64,000 bases of DNA from Actinomycetota bacterium (GCA_026392355.1 JAPLCF010000030.1:124001-188000), one strand, 5' to 3'; positions 11,510 through 23,095 are shown, counted from the stretch's first letter. A program made the numbers and translations. The notes: generated by a model not told the origin, from the sequence alone.

Positions 11510-12190
11510 ATGAGCACCAGTGAACCCGCTGCCACTCCTCCAACGCCACCGACGGCGAGCGCAGCAGCGCCGTACCCCGTCAATCTGAACGTCGACTATC
11601 CGGAAGGGCCACGCAATCGCATCACGGTGTTCTTCCGCGTGATTCTCGCCATTCCCGTGCTCTTGCTGCTCGAGTTGTTCGTGCAGTACTCGAGTTCGTC
11701 GTCGACCGATTTCTCCGGCGCGCAGACCGCCACCGCGCTCGGTGGCTTCATCTTCCTGCCGACGCTGCTCCTGCTGCTGTTCCGCCACCGCTATCCGCGC
11801 TGGTGGTTTGACTTCAACGTGCAGCTCTTGGCGTTCGTCAATCGCGTCGGCATCTACGTCTACCTGCTGCGGGATGAGTATCCGTCGACGGAGGATCGAC
11901 AGGCCTTGAATCTCCGAGTGGTCTATCCCGACGCCAAGCGAGAGCTGTCGCGCGGCCTGCCCCTCGTCAAGTGGCTACTCGTGATTCCGCACTACGTCGT
12001 GTTGTTCTTCCTTGGCATTGGCCTCCTAGTCGTGACGCTGATTGCCTGGTTCGCAATTCTGTTCACGGGGCGCTACCCGCGTGGTCTCTTCGACTACACG
12101 GTCGGCGTGATGCGGTGGTCGACGCGTGTGAGCTGTTACGCGATCCTGTTGACCACCGACAAGTACCCGCCCTTCCGTCTCGGCGAGTAG
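11510..12190 (+). CDS. DUF4389 family membrane protein
   Basis: 226 residues. A Pro/Ala/Thr-rich cytoplasmic N-terminus precedes [23 protein letters not shown] in parts, the family's entry. There are about four membrane helices in two similar halves ([55 protein letters not shown]). Each half ends in a Y-P-R/W-x-F motif ([24 protein letters not shown]), which suggests an internal duplication. The C-terminal [11 protein letters not shown] is characteristic of DUF4389. Function unknown. A TACGCT box six bases before the ATG suggests leaderless expression. Confidence 0.8.
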   Translation: MSTSEPAATPPTPPTASAAAPYPVNLNVDYPEGPRNRITVFFRVILAIPVLLLLELFVQYSSSSSTDFSGAQTATALGGFIFLPTLLLLLFRHRYPRWWFDFNVQLLAFVNRVGIYVYLLRDEYPSTEDRQALNLRVVYPDAKRELSRGLPLVKWLLVIPHYVVLFFLGIGLLVVTLIAWFAILFTGRYPRGLFDYTVGVMRWSTRVSCYAILLTTDKYPPFRLGE

Positions 12191-12233
12191 ACCACGCGGC
12201 CGGCTCTGCCGGGCGTGCGATTAGGCTGGTTGG

Positions 12234-15080
<2,847 letters not shown>

Positions 15081-15097
15081 ACGGTAGGCTGCCGCTC

Positions 15098-15475
15098 ATG
15101 GATCCGCGTCTCGAAACCATTACGCCGTCCGATGTCGACACCGATCGCGCGATCTGGACCGAGGAGGAGATCGAGTCCTTCGAGGGCATCGATACCTCCG
15201 ACGGCGAGTGGTACGCCATCCGGACCGACCCGTGGCCGTGCCCAGCCTGCGGCGCCGTCTTCGAGTACGTCACGGGCGCACATCTCGTGCTGGTGGCTCC
15301 GAGTAAGGACGACCTAATCGAGATCGCGGCGCAGTGCCAGAAGATCGGACGCAATGCGCGCATCGTCGAGTACGACGACAAGCTGCCGGCGATTTCGATC
15401 TTTCAGTGGCGCGCCCTCGGACGTCCGGTGCACGGCTTCCGCGAGGACCTGCGCGGCGGCAAACCCTCCGCCTAG
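15098..15475 (+). CDS. Conserved-looking acidic protein with a CPAC motif, unknown
   Basis: 125 residues, soluble, strongly acidic in its first 45 residues (TEEEIESFEGIDTSDGE). A lone CPAC knuckle (PWPCPACGAVFEY) suggests half of a zinc ribbon or a redox pair. The second half is a plausible α/β unit (HLVLVAPSKDDLIEIAAQCQKIG in parts). Not recognised. It follows uvrA by 17 bases and has a TAGGCT box seven bases before its ATG. Its stop overlaps the end of the convergent oxidoreductase gene by four bases. Confidence 0.65.
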   Translation: MDPRLETITPSDVDTDRAIWTEEEIESFEGIDTSDGEWYAIRTDPWPCPACGAVFEYVTGAHLVLVAPSKDDLIEIAAQCQKIGRNARIVEYDDKLPAISIFQWRALGRPVHGFREDLRGGKPSA

Positions 15476-16407
15476 GCGGCCGCGTCGATCGCCGCGACGA
15501 GGCGGCGACAGAGGTCCGGCACCTGCGCCGGATCGTCGGTGTACTGCGAGGGCTTGAAGCAGATCGACGTGTAGCCCTCGGCCAACTTGCCCGGGATAGC
15601 CTGCATCGCCTCGTCGAGATCGCCCGGCGCGTCGTCGGCGGGGAACCGTGGACGGATGCCGCCGATCATTTCGATCGATCCTGGATCGCGCCCCGCCGCA
15701 GACATGGCGTCGCGGATGTCGGCGAGGTCGGCAGGGGTGGGGGTGCCAAACGGATGAAAGCCGTGGCCGTACTCGACGAGACGCCGCAGAATTGGCCCGT
15801 GCACGTGCTGGCCACCGAACCACAGGCGCGGTCCCTCCGGGCGCCAGCACTTGGGTTCGATGTAGACGTCATCGAAGTCGTAGAAATCGCCATGCCACGA
15901 CGCAGGCGATTGGCTCCAGACGAGCCGCATGATCGCCAGCTGCTCATCCAGGATGTGCCCACGCTTCTTGAAGGGCACGCCCATCGCGGCGTACTCCTCG
16001 TCGAGCCAGGACACCGTCGGCTGTACCACCAGACGGCCTTCGCAGAGCAGGTCGAGCGTGGCCAGCTGCGTGGCGGTATGGAGTGGATGGCGCAACGGGT
16101 AGATGAGCGCGGATAGCGCGATGCGGATCTTCGACGTGCGCGCTGCGATGGCACTCGCGAGCACGATCGAATCCGGCCACGGCGTCAACGGGTCTTGGTT
16201 TCCCGGCGCTGCGTAGTCTCGCGGGTTTGCCATGCGACCCTGGGCGCCGGCCTTCGGTGTGAGCAAGACGTGATCGCTCAGCATCACCGTCTCGACGCCG
16301 GCCTCCTCGGCATCCACGGCCATCTGCACGAGGGCGCGCATGTCTCGCTCGGGAGACAGCGACCATTGCTCAAGCAACACCAGCACGACGCCGGGCTTCA
16401 CGCTCAC
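15472..16407 (-). CDS. LLM-class flavin/F420-dependent oxidoreductase
   Basis: 311-residue bacterial-luciferase-like TIM-barrel protein. The family uses FMN or coenzyme F420. Conserved parts are EEAGVETVMLSDHV, RTSKIRIALSALIYPLRHP, LDLLCEGRLVV and RPEGPRLWFGG. Actinomycetes often use F420 in such enzymes, but the cofactor cannot be fixed from the sequence and the substrate is unknown. The VOC-family gene lies one base upstream on the same strand, so the two are probably one transcript. Confidence 0.85.
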   Translation of the reverse strand: MSVKPGVVLVLLEQWSLSPERDMRALVQMAVDAEEAGVETVMLSDHVLLTPKAGAQGRMANPRDYAAPGNQDPLTPWPDSIVLASAIAARTSKIRIALSALIYPLRHPLHTATQLATLDLLCEGRLVVQPTVSWLDEEYAAMGVPFKKRGHILDEQLAIMRLVWSQSPASWHGDFYDFDDVYIEPKCWRPEGPRLWFGGQHVHGPILRRLVEYGHGFHPFGTPTPADLADIRDAMSAAGRDPGSIEMIGGIRPRFPADDAPGDLDEAMQAIPGKLAEGYTSICFKPSQYTDDPAQVPDLCRRLVAAIDAAA

Positions 16408-16408
16408 G

Positions 16409-16798
16409 TCAGTCGCCTGCGACCTTCTCGATCAACTCGATGCGATACCCATCGGGATCGCGCACGAAGCACAGACGGGAGCCGCCCTCGCGGATGGAGT
16501 ACGGCGGCTTCTCCGGCTCCACGCCGATCTCGGCGAGGCGAGCCAGCGTGTCATCCAGATCGCCGACGTGGTACGCGATGTGGCCATAGCCCGTGCCGAT
16601 CTCGTAGTCCTCGGTGCGCCCAACGTTGAAGGTCAGCTCCAGTGGCGTGTTCTCCGAGCCCTCGGGAGCCACATAGATATTGATGGCTTCGTCCCGGATC
16701 GGATAGCGCTTGAGTTCCTTAAAGCCGAGGGCGCCGCAGTAGAACGCGATCGAGCGGTCGATCTCGTTAATGCGGTAGCAGACGTGGGCGTATTTCAT
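16409..16798 (-). CDS. Glyoxalase I-like VOC family protein (lactoylglutathione lyase type)
   Basis: 129 residues in the vicinal-oxygen-chelate fold, two βαβββ units. The four metal ligands of bacterial Ni-dependent glyoxalase I are all in place: H5 (AHVCYRI), E54 (PLELTFN), H73 (GHIAYHV) and E121 (YRIELIE). The classical reaction is isomerisation of the methylglyoxal-thiol hemithioacetal. Actinomycetes generally make mycothiol, so the thiol cofactor may differ. TACGCT lies six bases before the ATG. Confidence 0.85.
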   Translation of the reverse strand: MKYAHVCYRINEIDRSIAFYCGALGFKELKRYPIRDEAINIYVAPEGSENTPLELTFNVGRTEDYEIGTGYGHIAYHVGDLDDTLARLAEIGVEPEKPPYSIREGGSRLCFVRDPDGYRIELIEKVAGD

Positions 16799-16815
16799 GG
16801 GGCCAGCGTAGCGAC

Positions 16816-17724
16816 TCAGAGCGCGGCGATGCCGAGGCCCGCCTGGAAGGCAGCCAACTCGTCATCTGCGATCGCGTAGGTGTGGCGCTCGCTCGGGAAC
16901 GTGCGAGTGCGAACGTCCTTGACGTACCGACCGACCGCATCGAGTGACGCCTGGTGCAGGTCGGCATAGCGCTCGACGAACCGTGGGCTCGAGCCAGCAC
17001 CGATACCCAGCAGGTCGTGCCAGACGAGCACCTGACCGTCGGTCTTGTTTCCGGCACCGATGCCGATGGTCGGTATCCCAACGCGCTCGGTGACCGCTGC
17101 GGCAATCTCGGCGGGGACACACTCGAGCACCAGCGCGAACGCGCCTGCGGCTTGCACAGCGAGGGCATCCTCAACCAGCTGCAACGCGGCGTCTGCGGTG
17201 CGTCCCTGGGCACGGAAACCGCCGAGCGCTGTCGCACTCTGCGGCGTCAGACCAAGATGCCCCATCACGGGAATCCCCGCACCAACGATGGCGCGGATGC
17301 GGTCGAGCGTTGGGCCAGCGCCCTCCACCTTGACGGCGTCTGCGCCTGCCTCCTTGACGAACCGCCCGGCGGCGAGGATGGCATCGCGGTCGCTCGGCTG
17401 AAAGCTCATGAAGGGCATGTCGGCGACCACGAGCGGAGCGCGGTCGGCCTTGCTGGAGCCGCGCGTGGCGGCGGCCGTGAGCACGATCATCTCGTTGATC
17501 GTGATCGGCATGGTGGAGTCATGTCCGAGCACGGTCATCGCGGCAGAGTCACCCACGAGAATCACGTCGACGCCAGCCTCGGCAGCCGCCTGGCCGCTGG
17601 GAGCGTCGTAGGCGGTGATCATCACGATTGGCACACCGGTGGACTTCTGCGCGACGAGGTCGGGCAACGCGACCTTGCCGGGCGCGGGAGTCGCGGGGGC
17701 GGGACGACGCGGGCGGGTGCTCAT
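16816..17724 (-). CDS. panB: 3-methyl-2-oxobutanoate hydroxymethyltransferase
   Basis: First step of pantothenate/CoA synthesis: transfers a hydroxymethyl group from methylene-tetrahydrofolate to α-ketoisovalerate, giving ketopantoate. Mg2+-dependent (βα)8 barrel. Key motifs are ITAYDAPSG, DVILVGDSAAMTVLGHDSTMPIT in parts, ADMPFMSF, KVEGAG, GHLGLTPQS, and IGIGAGNKTDGQVLVWHDLLG in parts. 302 residues with a short Pro/Ala-rich N-terminal extension. The start overlaps the panC stop (ATGA), so panC-panB is a coupled pair. Confidence 0.97.
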   Translation of the reverse strand: MSTRPRRPAPATPAPGKVALPDLVAQKSTGVPIVMITAYDAPSGQAAAEAGVDVILVGDSAAMTVLGHDSTMPITINEMIVLTAAATRGSSKADRAPLVVADMPFMSFQPSDRDAILAAGRFVKEAGADAVKVEGAGPTLDRIRAIVGAGIPVMGHLGLTPQSATALGGFRAQGRTADAALQLVEDALAVQAAGAFALVLECVPAEIAAAVTERVGIPTIGIGAGNKTDGQVLVWHDLLGIGAGSSPRFVERYADLHQASLDAVGRYVKDVRTRTFPSERHTYAIADDELAAFQAGLGIAAL

Positions 17725-18599
17725 GCGGATTCCTTCGCGAAGAGGGCATCCCCAGCCGAGGCGGGGGCGATGGGGTCGAGTTCCAAGTTGTCGATCAAAC
17801 GAGTGCCGCCAATGCGGCCGGCGATCAGCACCACCGCTGGGCGGTCGGGGTCGTAGGGAGACAGATCTGCTGCTCGCACCGTCAGATACTCGAGTTCGAG
17901 AGCATCGAGCGGAACGTCGAGCAGTGCGTCTGGTCGGCGCTCGCCGTTGGCGTACGACGCGGCGACGTTCCTCAGGGCGTTCGGCACCACCGCGGCAAGA
18001 GCGCGTTCCTCCGGCGATAGGTAGCGATTGCGGGAGCTCATGGCGAGGCCATCGTGCTCACGGATCGTCGGCGCACCGACGACGTCGATCCCGAGCGCTA
18101 GATCACGTGTGACCCGCTGCAGCAACACCAACTGCTGGTAGTCCTTGCGACCAAAGATCGCCCGTACCGGTTGCATCAACCCGAACAGCCGAATGACAAC
18201 GGTTGCAACACCCACGAAGTGACCGGGCCGCGAGGCGCCGCAGAGCTCTTCTGCCAGCGGTCCTGGGTCGACCGTGGTCGCAAAACCGGGCGGATAGATC
18301 TCCTCGACGCTCGGTGCCCACAACACGTCGGCACCCGCTGCTTCGGCGATCGCGGCATCGGCGTCGAGATCGCGCGGATACGCCTCGAAGTCCTCGCCGG
18401 GGCCGAACTGTGTGGGGTTGACGAAATCAGACACCACGACCGGGCCGGTTCCCTGCGCTGCCAAGCGCACGAGCGACGCATGCCCATCGTGCAGCGCACC
18501 CATCGTGGGGACGAACGTGATGGGCCCTTCGACGGCGGCGTGGACGTCGGCAGCAGAGCGCGCGATGATCAACGTGGCACCTCGAAGGTGCGGGCACAC
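17721..18599 (-). CDS. panC: Pantothenate synthetase
   Basis: Condenses pantoate with β-alanine using ATP to form pantothenate, the step after PanB/PanE. Nucleotidyltransferase fold: VPTMGALHDGHASLV is the HIGH-type ATP loop; FVNPTQFGPGEDF, YPRDLDAD, GHFVGVATVV, FGRKDYQQL, and the KMSKS-like SSRNRYLSPEER are all present. 292 residues. The assigned start is GTG at 18599; an in-frame TTG (ATLIIARS) ten codons later is a reasonable alternative. panB follows with an ATGA overlap. Confidence 0.97.
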   Translation of the reverse strand: MCPHLRGATLIIARSAADVHAAVEGPITFVPTMGALHDGHASLVRLAAQGTGPVVVSDFVNPTQFGPGEDFEAYPRDLDADAAIAEAAGADVLWAPSVEEIYPPGFATTVDPGPLAEELCGASRPGHFVGVATVVIRLFGLMQPVRAIFGRKDYQQLVLLQRVTRDLALGIDVVGAPTIREHDGLAMSSRNRYLSPEERALAAVVPNALRNVAASYANGERRPDALLDVPLDALELEYLTVRAADLSPYDPDRPAVVLIAGRIGGTRLIDNLELDPIAPASAGDALFAKESA

Positions 18600-18712
18600 A
18601 GGTGAATGTGGTTCGGTGTCGCGCGCTGCATATCGGTACCCCTCACGGTGGATGGAGTCCTCGCCGAGTAGCGTACCGGACGTCCGGACACGCGGAGCGC
18701 TACGCTGCGGGC

Positions 18713-18940
18713 ATGCCGATCTACGAGTTCGCCTGCGCCGCGTGCAACAACGAGTTTGAGGAGCTGGTCTCCATGTCCGGCGTCGCCTCTGTCAAGTGCC
18801 CTTCGTGTGGTTCTAAGCGCACCGAGAAGCAGCTGTCGTCGTTCCAGCGCGTGCGCGTTGGCCGTGGCGACCTGCCTGCGGCAGTCACCGCAGCTGCCGG
18901 TGCCGGCGGCGGCGGGTGCTGTGGCGGCGGCTGCGGCTAG
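18713..18940 (+). CDS. FmdB-family zinc ribbon protein
   Basis: 75 residues. The N-terminal MPIYEFACAACNNEFE with CPSCGSKR is the FmdB/YfgJ-type zinc ribbon (CxxC...CxxC), used as a putative regulator. The tail is unusually Gly/Cys-rich (GGGGCCGGGCG), adding a possible second metal or thiol site. TACGCT six bases before the ATG fixes the start and suggests a leaderless mRNA. tsaE begins two bases after its stop. Confidence 0.85.
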   Translation: MPIYEFACAACNNEFEELVSMSGVASVKCPSCGSKRTEKQLSSFQRVRVGRGDLPAAVTAAAGAGGGGCCGGGCG

Positions 18941-18942
18941 CA

Positions 18943-19365
18943 ATGTCGCTCCTGAAGGTCCCTGCTGATGGGGATCTTGCGCCAGTCGCTGAGAAACTCT
19001 GCGGCACGCTGTGCCCCGGCGACATCGTGTACCTCGAGGGTGTGATCGGAGCCGGCAAGACAACGCTCGTGCAGGCCTGTGCGCGCCAGCTGGGTGTGAC
19101 CGAGCCAGTGACGAGTCCGACCTTCGCCTTGGCGCATCGGTACACGGGCCAGACGACGATTGCGCACCTTGACCTCTACCGACTCGCGGATCAACCCGGA
19201 CGAGACGTTGGCGACCTCAAGGACTACCTGGCGGAGGACGCCTACGTGTTCGTCGAGTGGCCGAACCTCGGCTCGGCGTGGTTGCCACCCGCCGCGCGCG
19301 TCGTCTCGATTGCACTGCTCCCCGATGGTGGTCGTTCGTTCTCGATCGCTGATCCGCGTCCGTAA
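18943..19365 (+). CDS. tsaE: tRNA t6A biosynthesis ATPase TsaE
   Basis: P-loop ATPase of the TsaBDE complex that makes N6-threonylcarbamoyladenosine at position 37 of ANN-decoding tRNAs. Walker A is GVIGAGKTT; TSPTFALAH and LDLYRL are conserved TsaE motifs; FVEWPN is Walker B-like. 140 residues from the ATG at 18943, which lies two bases after the zinc-ribbon stop and gives a family-normal N-terminus. It opens the tsaE-tsaB-rimI-tsaD run, so most of the t6A machinery is co-localised. Confidence 0.95.
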   Translation: MSLLKVPADGDLAPVAEKLCGTLCPGDIVYLEGVIGAGKTTLVQACARQLGVTEPVTSPTFALAHRYTGQTTIAHLDLYRLADQPGRDVGDLKDYLAEDAYVFVEWPNLGSAWLPPAARVVSIALLPDGGRSFSIADPRP

Positions 19366-19392
19366 CCGGGCTGGCGCCTCTACGATCACCGC

Positions 19393-20001
19393 GTGCGCGT
19401 ACTCACCATCGACACCGCGACAAATGTCGCCGCCATCGGTCTCGTGATTGATGGCGTCGCCTGTGATGCGCCGCCGGTTCGCTCTGCGACGGCCGCCCAA
19501 CATGTGCTGGCCTCGGTCGACGGCGCACTGGCCGCCAACCACCTCACCATCGGCGACATCGACCGCATCGTCGTCGGCCGCGGACCTGGCTCGTTTACCG
19601 GCCAGCGCATCGGTCTGGCTACGGCCATCGGCCTTGCGGCGCCTCACGCGACCCAGTTGGCAGGCGTGACCACCACTGCAGCCCTCCGACATGCCGCCGG
19701 ACCCGACGCGGTCGCAATGGTCGACGCCCGCAGGGGCGAGGTGTTCGTCGAGGGTCCTGACATCGAGCTGGGCGCGTACGTGCCGGAAGACCTCGTGGAT
19801 CGTCTCCCTGCTGACACGCTGCTCGTTGGCGACGGCGCTGTCCGCTATCGATCTACCTTTGAGCACTGCACCGTACCGGCGGATGACAGTGCGCTGCATG
19901 TCCCCGCTGCAGCTGCGCTGGCCGCGCTTGGCGAGGGCAGCGAGCCAGCCACGCCCATTTATGTGCGCGAGCCCGACGCGGTTCGCATCGAGGACCGCTG
20001 A
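19393..20001 (+). CDS. tsaB: tRNA t6A biosynthesis protein TsaB
   Basis: Non-catalytic partner of TsaD in the threonylcarbamoyl transfer complex, ASKHA fold. The N-terminal VLTIDTATNVAAIGLV is the phosphate-1 strand; GRGPGSFTGQRIGLATAIGLA in parts is the family hallmark. 202 residues. The start is GTG, with TACGAT six bases before it, so it may also have its own leaderless promoter. The stop overlaps rimI by one base (TGATG). Confidence 0.95.
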   Translation: MRVLTIDTATNVAAIGLVIDGVACDAPPVRSATAAQHVLASVDGALAANHLTIGDIDRIVVGRGPGSFTGQRIGLATAIGLAAPHATQLAGVTTTAALRHAAGPDAVAMVDARRGEVFVEGPDIELGAYVPEDLVDRLPADTLLVGDGAVRYRSTFEHCTVPADDSALHVPAAAALAALGEGSEPATPIYVREPDAVRIEDR

Positions 20002-20507
20002 TGGCAACGGAAGCCGAAGAGGTGACGCGCGAGGACGACGTGCCGATCACGATGCGGCGACTTGGTCTCGGCGACCTGCCGGCGGTCGAGGGCGTTGAGC
20101 AGCGTTCGTACAACACCCCGTGGTCGCGCACGATGTTCTCGGGAGAGATCTCCCGGCCGGGCTCTCGCTGCTACGGCGCCTTCGAGCGGAAGGTGTTGGC
20201 CGGCTATCTGATTGTGGCGCGGTATACCGATGCGTGGCACGTCATGAACGTCGCGGTCGATGAGCCCTTTCGCCGACGTGGCGTGGCGCGATTGATGCTC
20301 GAGACGATGCTGCGCGAGACCGACGTGGATGGCACGCGTGGGCACACGCTTGAGGTGCGGGTCTCGAACGTCAGCGCGATCCGGCTCTACGAGAGTTTGG
20401 GATTCCGTCCCGCTGGCATGCGACGCGGGTACTACACCGATGACCGTGAGGACGCGCTGATCATGTGGCGTGGCGAAGGCCCCGACGATCTGCCGTTGAC
20501 GCGATGA
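20001..20507 (+). CDS. rimI: Ribosomal protein S18 N-alanine acetyltransferase RimI
   Basis: GNAT enzyme that acetylates the N-terminal alanine of ribosomal protein S18, and possibly other proteins. 168 residues with the acetyl-CoA loop FRRRGVARLMLE, followed by LEVRVSNVSAIRLYESLGF, diagnostic for RimI, and RRGYYTDDREDALIM at the end. It lies between tsaB and tsaD as in many actinomycetes, overlapping tsaD by four bases (ATGA). Confidence 0.94.
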   Translation: MATEAEEVTREDDVPITMRRLGLGDLPAVEGVEQRSYNTPWSRTMFSGEISRPGSRCYGAFERKVLAGYLIVARYTDAWHVMNVAVDEPFRRRGVARLMLETMLRETDVDGTRGHTLEVRVSNVSAIRLYESLGFRPAGMRRGYYTDDREDALIMWRGEGPDDLPLTR

Positions 20508-21478
20508 TTCTCGCCATCGAAACGTCGTGCGACGAGACCTGTGCGGCCGTTGCCGATCTCGATGGCACCCTGCGATCGTCGATCGTCGCGAGCCAGGCTG
20601 CCGAGCACGTTGCCTTCGGGGGCGTGGTGCCCGAGATCGCCTCGCGCCGTCATCTCGAACTCATCGAACCGACCGTGCGTGCTGCGTTGGCAGAGGCAGG
20701 CTGTGTGGCATCCGACATCACGCGCGTGGCAGTGAGCACTGGTCCGGGCTTGATCGGTGCACTGTTGGTTGGCGTGAGCTTCGCAAAAGGCTTCGCCTAC
20801 CGCAGTGGCATTCCGCTCGTGGCGGTCGATCACCTGCACGGGCACGTTGCATCGCTGCGGCTCGCCGAGAACCCGCCTGCTGGTGCGCATCTCGTGCTTC
20901 TCGCGTCGGGCGGACACACACTGCTGATCGACGTCGCCGAGGACGGCGCCTTGACGACGATCGCACGCAGCATGGATGACGCCGCGGGCGAGGCATTCGA
21001 CAAGGGCGCACGCGTGCTCGGCCTTGGCTATCCCGGAGGGCCGGAGCTCGCGGCGCTGGCCGTGCAGGGAGACCCGGCCGCGTGCCCATTCACGACACCG
21101 CTTGCCGGGCGAACCGATCTCGCGTTTTCGTTCTCGGGCCTCAAGACCGGGCTCTCGATGGCGGTCACGGCAGGCGACAATGCGCCTGCCGATCTCGCGG
21201 CTGCCTATCAGGAGGCGATCGTCGATCATCTGCTCGATCGTGCGCGCCTCGGGCTCGCCGCCACGGGGCGCACGACGCTCGGACTGGTGGGGGGCGTCGC
21301 AGCCAACGGGCGCCTGCGCGCCCGCCTGAACGAGCTGCCTGCCAACGTGGTGGCGGCGCCCCTGGCCTGGTGCGGTGACAACGCGGCGATGATCGCTGCG
21401 GCGGCGGTCAACCTGCCGTCGCTCTCGCCAGTCGAACTGCTCGGACTCGACGCGCACGCACGGAGCCCGCTCGGATGA
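20504..21478 (+). CDS. tsaD: tRNA N6-adenosine threonylcarbamoyltransferase TsaD
   Basis: Catalytic subunit of t6A37 formation. ASKHA ATPase fold with the metal-binding HxxxH at H110/H114 (VDHLHGHVASL). The first strand ILAIETSCDETCAAV, STGPGLIGALLVG and FSFSGLKTGL are conserved. 324 residues from the ATG at 20504, which overlaps the rimI stop; an in-frame start 13 codons upstream would add sequence foreign to the family. The stop overlaps the next gene by four bases. Confidence 0.97.
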   Translation: MILAIETSCDETCAAVADLDGTLRSSIVASQAAEHVAFGGVVPEIASRRHLELIEPTVRAALAEAGCVASDITRVAVSTGPGLIGALLVGVSFAKGFAYRSGIPLVAVDHLHGHVASLRLAENPPAGAHLVLLASGGHTLLIDVAEDGALTTIARSMDDAAGEAFDKGARVLGLGYPGGPELAALAVQGDPAACPFTTPLAGRTDLAFSFSGLKTGLSMAVTAGDNAPADLAAAYQEAIVDHLLDRARLGLAATGRTTLGLVGGVAANGRLRARLNELPANVVAAPLAWCGDNAAMIAAAAVNLPSLSPVELLGLDAHARSPLG

Positions 21479-21720
21479 CGCGCGTCGTCGTCTACATGGC
21501 TACCGGTTGTCATCTCTGTCCGCCGACGGTGGCCGCCGTTCAGGCGGTCTGCCACGAGCGCGGTCTGGAGGCAACGGTCGTCGACATCGACGGTAACGTC
21601 GAACTAGAGCGCCTCCATCGCGAGCGCATCCCGGTGGTCATGGTCGACGACCAAGAAGTCGGGCACTATCTCGTGACCGAGAGCGACCTGCGCGTCGTAC
21701 TCGATATGACGCATTCGTAA
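21475..21720 (+). CDS. Glutaredoxin-like (DUF836-type) thioredoxin-fold protein
   Basis: 81 residues. The redox motif is CHLC in YMATGCHLCPPTV, with cis-proline in RIPVVMV and the closing VGHYLVTESDLRVVLD. The family is usually called glutaredoxin-like or DUF836; a thiol-disulphide role is likely but the partner is unknown. It overlaps tsaD by four bases (ATGA) and so ends the t6A operon. The redox regulator gene rex follows. Confidence 0.8.
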   Translation: MTRVVVYMATGCHLCPPTVAAVQAVCHERGLEATVVDIDGNVELERLHRERIPVVMVDDQEVGHYLVTESDLRVVLDMTHS

Positions 21721-21750
21721 CAGCCTGAAGCCGCTGCTGGCGAGGGTTTG

Positions 21751-21756
21751 TACGAT
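21751..21756 (+). promoter_or_regulatory. Probable -10 box of rex
   Basis: TACGAT, matching the TANNNT consensus used elsewhere in the window, lies 24 bases before the rex GTG and leaves room for a short leader with GAGGGAG as ribosome site. No clear palindromic Rex operator is seen around it. Confidence 0.4.
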
Positions 21757-21780
21757 CACTTGTGACATGAGGGAGCAGCA

Positions 21781-22413
21781 GTGACCACGAGCATGGCGGA
21801 CCGACTCGGCGGCGGCGTTGCCGCGCGCATGGCGCACTATCTCCAGGTGCTGACGCAGGCGAAGAAGGCCGGTCGCAGCGCGATCACTTCGCACGAGATC
21901 AGCGAGTACACGCACGTGAACGCCACGCAGATCCGTCGTGATCTCTCGGGCTTCGGCACATTCGGCAAGCGCGGCGTGGGGTATAGCGTCGACGCCCTGA
22001 TCGGAGAGATCAGCGGCATCTTGCGTACCGCCGGCCAGCACAACATCGTCCTTGTGGGTGGTGGCCGCCTCGGCCAGGCCATCGCCGAGGCAGACGTCTT
22101 TGCCGATCACGGCTTCTCGATCGTCGGCGTGGTGGACGCCGATCCCAACAAGGTGGGGCAGCCGTGTGGTCACCTCACGATTCGGGATTCGAGCGAACTC
22201 CCCGGGTTGATCGAAGACAACCAAGTGATCGTTGGCGTCGTTGCGGTTCCGGCGGAAGCTGCGCAAGACGTCGCAGACGAACTGATCCGCGCCGGCATTC
22301 GCATCGTGTTTAACTACTCCGGTGCGCTGATCGACGTGCCGCCGCACGTAACGGCGCACACCACCAGCCCTGCGGTGGAACTCCTGTACGCCCTGTACTT
22401 CCATCTCGCCTAG
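21781..22413 (+). CDS. rex: Redox-sensing transcriptional repressor Rex
   Basis: Senses the NADH/NAD+ ratio and represses fermentative and respiratory genes when NADH is low. Winged-helix N-terminus (MAHYLQVLTQAKKAG, the recognition helix around NATQIRRDLSGFG, GKRGVGY) and C-terminal Rossmann domain with NAD loop VLVGGGRLGQAI. 210 residues, normal. Starts at GTG after GAGGGAG. The C-terminal domain-swap helix (SPAVELLYALYFHL) is intact. Confidence 0.97.
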   Translation: MTTSMADRLGGGVAARMAHYLQVLTQAKKAGRSAITSHEISEYTHVNATQIRRDLSGFGTFGKRGVGYSVDALIGEISGILRTAGQHNIVLVGGGRLGQAIAEADVFADHGFSIVGVVDADPNKVGQPCGHLTIRDSSELPGLIEDNQVIVGVVAVPAEAAQDVADELIRAGIRIVFNYSGALIDVPPHVTAHTTSPAVELLYALYFHLA

Positions 22414-22428
22414 CGCGAGGAGTCGACC

Positions 22429-23028
22429 CTAGTTGGTCGGCGTTGGGAGTTGCCCGGTAGCGCCGAGATCGACGACGTAGCTTCGACCGCCCGTGGTGGA
22501 GGTGCCAGACAGGCGCGCGTACGCGACAGCGACGTCGGCATCGCTCACGAGGACGACGAGATGCCGTTCGTCTGCTCGGTCCACCACGACGGAATGCGGG
22601 AGACCCCCCAGCAGCTCGTCAACGACCGTGACGGGATTGCTACTCGCGGTTTGGATGACGACCTGGCGCTGGCGGGCAGGCTCGTCCGAGGAGCGCATGC
22701 CACCCAATTGGAAGAGTGCGATGACACCGAGGGCTGCGGCAATCAGCAGCAGCAGAGGCGCGGTGCGGCGTGCAGACCGACGACGACCGGCGAGATCGTG
22801 CTCGGGCGAGAAGGCGCTGCGCAGAAGATCGTGTGGAATGGCGGTCATCGGCAGGCGATCAATCTCGTCCATGTCCATCGCGAGATCCACGATGCGTTCG
22901 CGACACGATGGACACCGCTCCACGTGGCGGCGGATGGCATCCGAGGAGTCGGGGCCTAATTCGCCAACCACGTAATCCAGCAGCGTGACCTCTTCAGGAT
23001 GTCCGCTGTTCGTCTGATCGTCTGCCAT
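22429..23028 (-). CDS. Zinc-finger anti-sigma-like membrane protein (orphan)
   Basis: 199 residues. The N-terminal zinc-binding anti-sigma motif HxxxCxxC is visible in RRHVERCPSCRERI. One membrane helix follows at about residues 88-108 (TAPLLLLIAAALGVIALFQLGG in parts). An extracytoplasmic domain of about 90 residues follows (VVIQTASSNPVTVVDELLGGLP in parts). This is the layout of an anti-sigma factor that releases an ECF sigma factor on an outside signal. Unusually, no sigma gene lies next to it. It could regulate a distant sigma factor or have been recruited for another role. Confidence 0.7.
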   Translation of the reverse strand: MADDQTNSGHPEEVTLLDYVVGELGPDSSDAIRRHVERCPSCRERIVDLAMDMDEIDRLPMTAIPHDLLRSAFSPEHDLAGRRRSARRTAPLLLLIAAALGVIALFQLGGMRSSDEPARQRQVVIQTASSNPVTVVDELLGGLPHSVVVDRADERHLVVLVSDADVAVAYARLSGTSTTGGRSYVVDLGATGQLPTPTN

Positions 23029-23095
23029 GGGACGGGCACCATAGCGTTGTTGCAGGCTCAGCAGTGCGACGGCGACTGCTACCGTAGACCGGCTG

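Noticed and set aside
21721-21780. Rex operator in front of rex
   Set aside because: TTGTACGATCACTTGTGA contains TTGT/TTGTGA pieces but is not a palindrome of the TTGTGAA-N-TTCACAA type.
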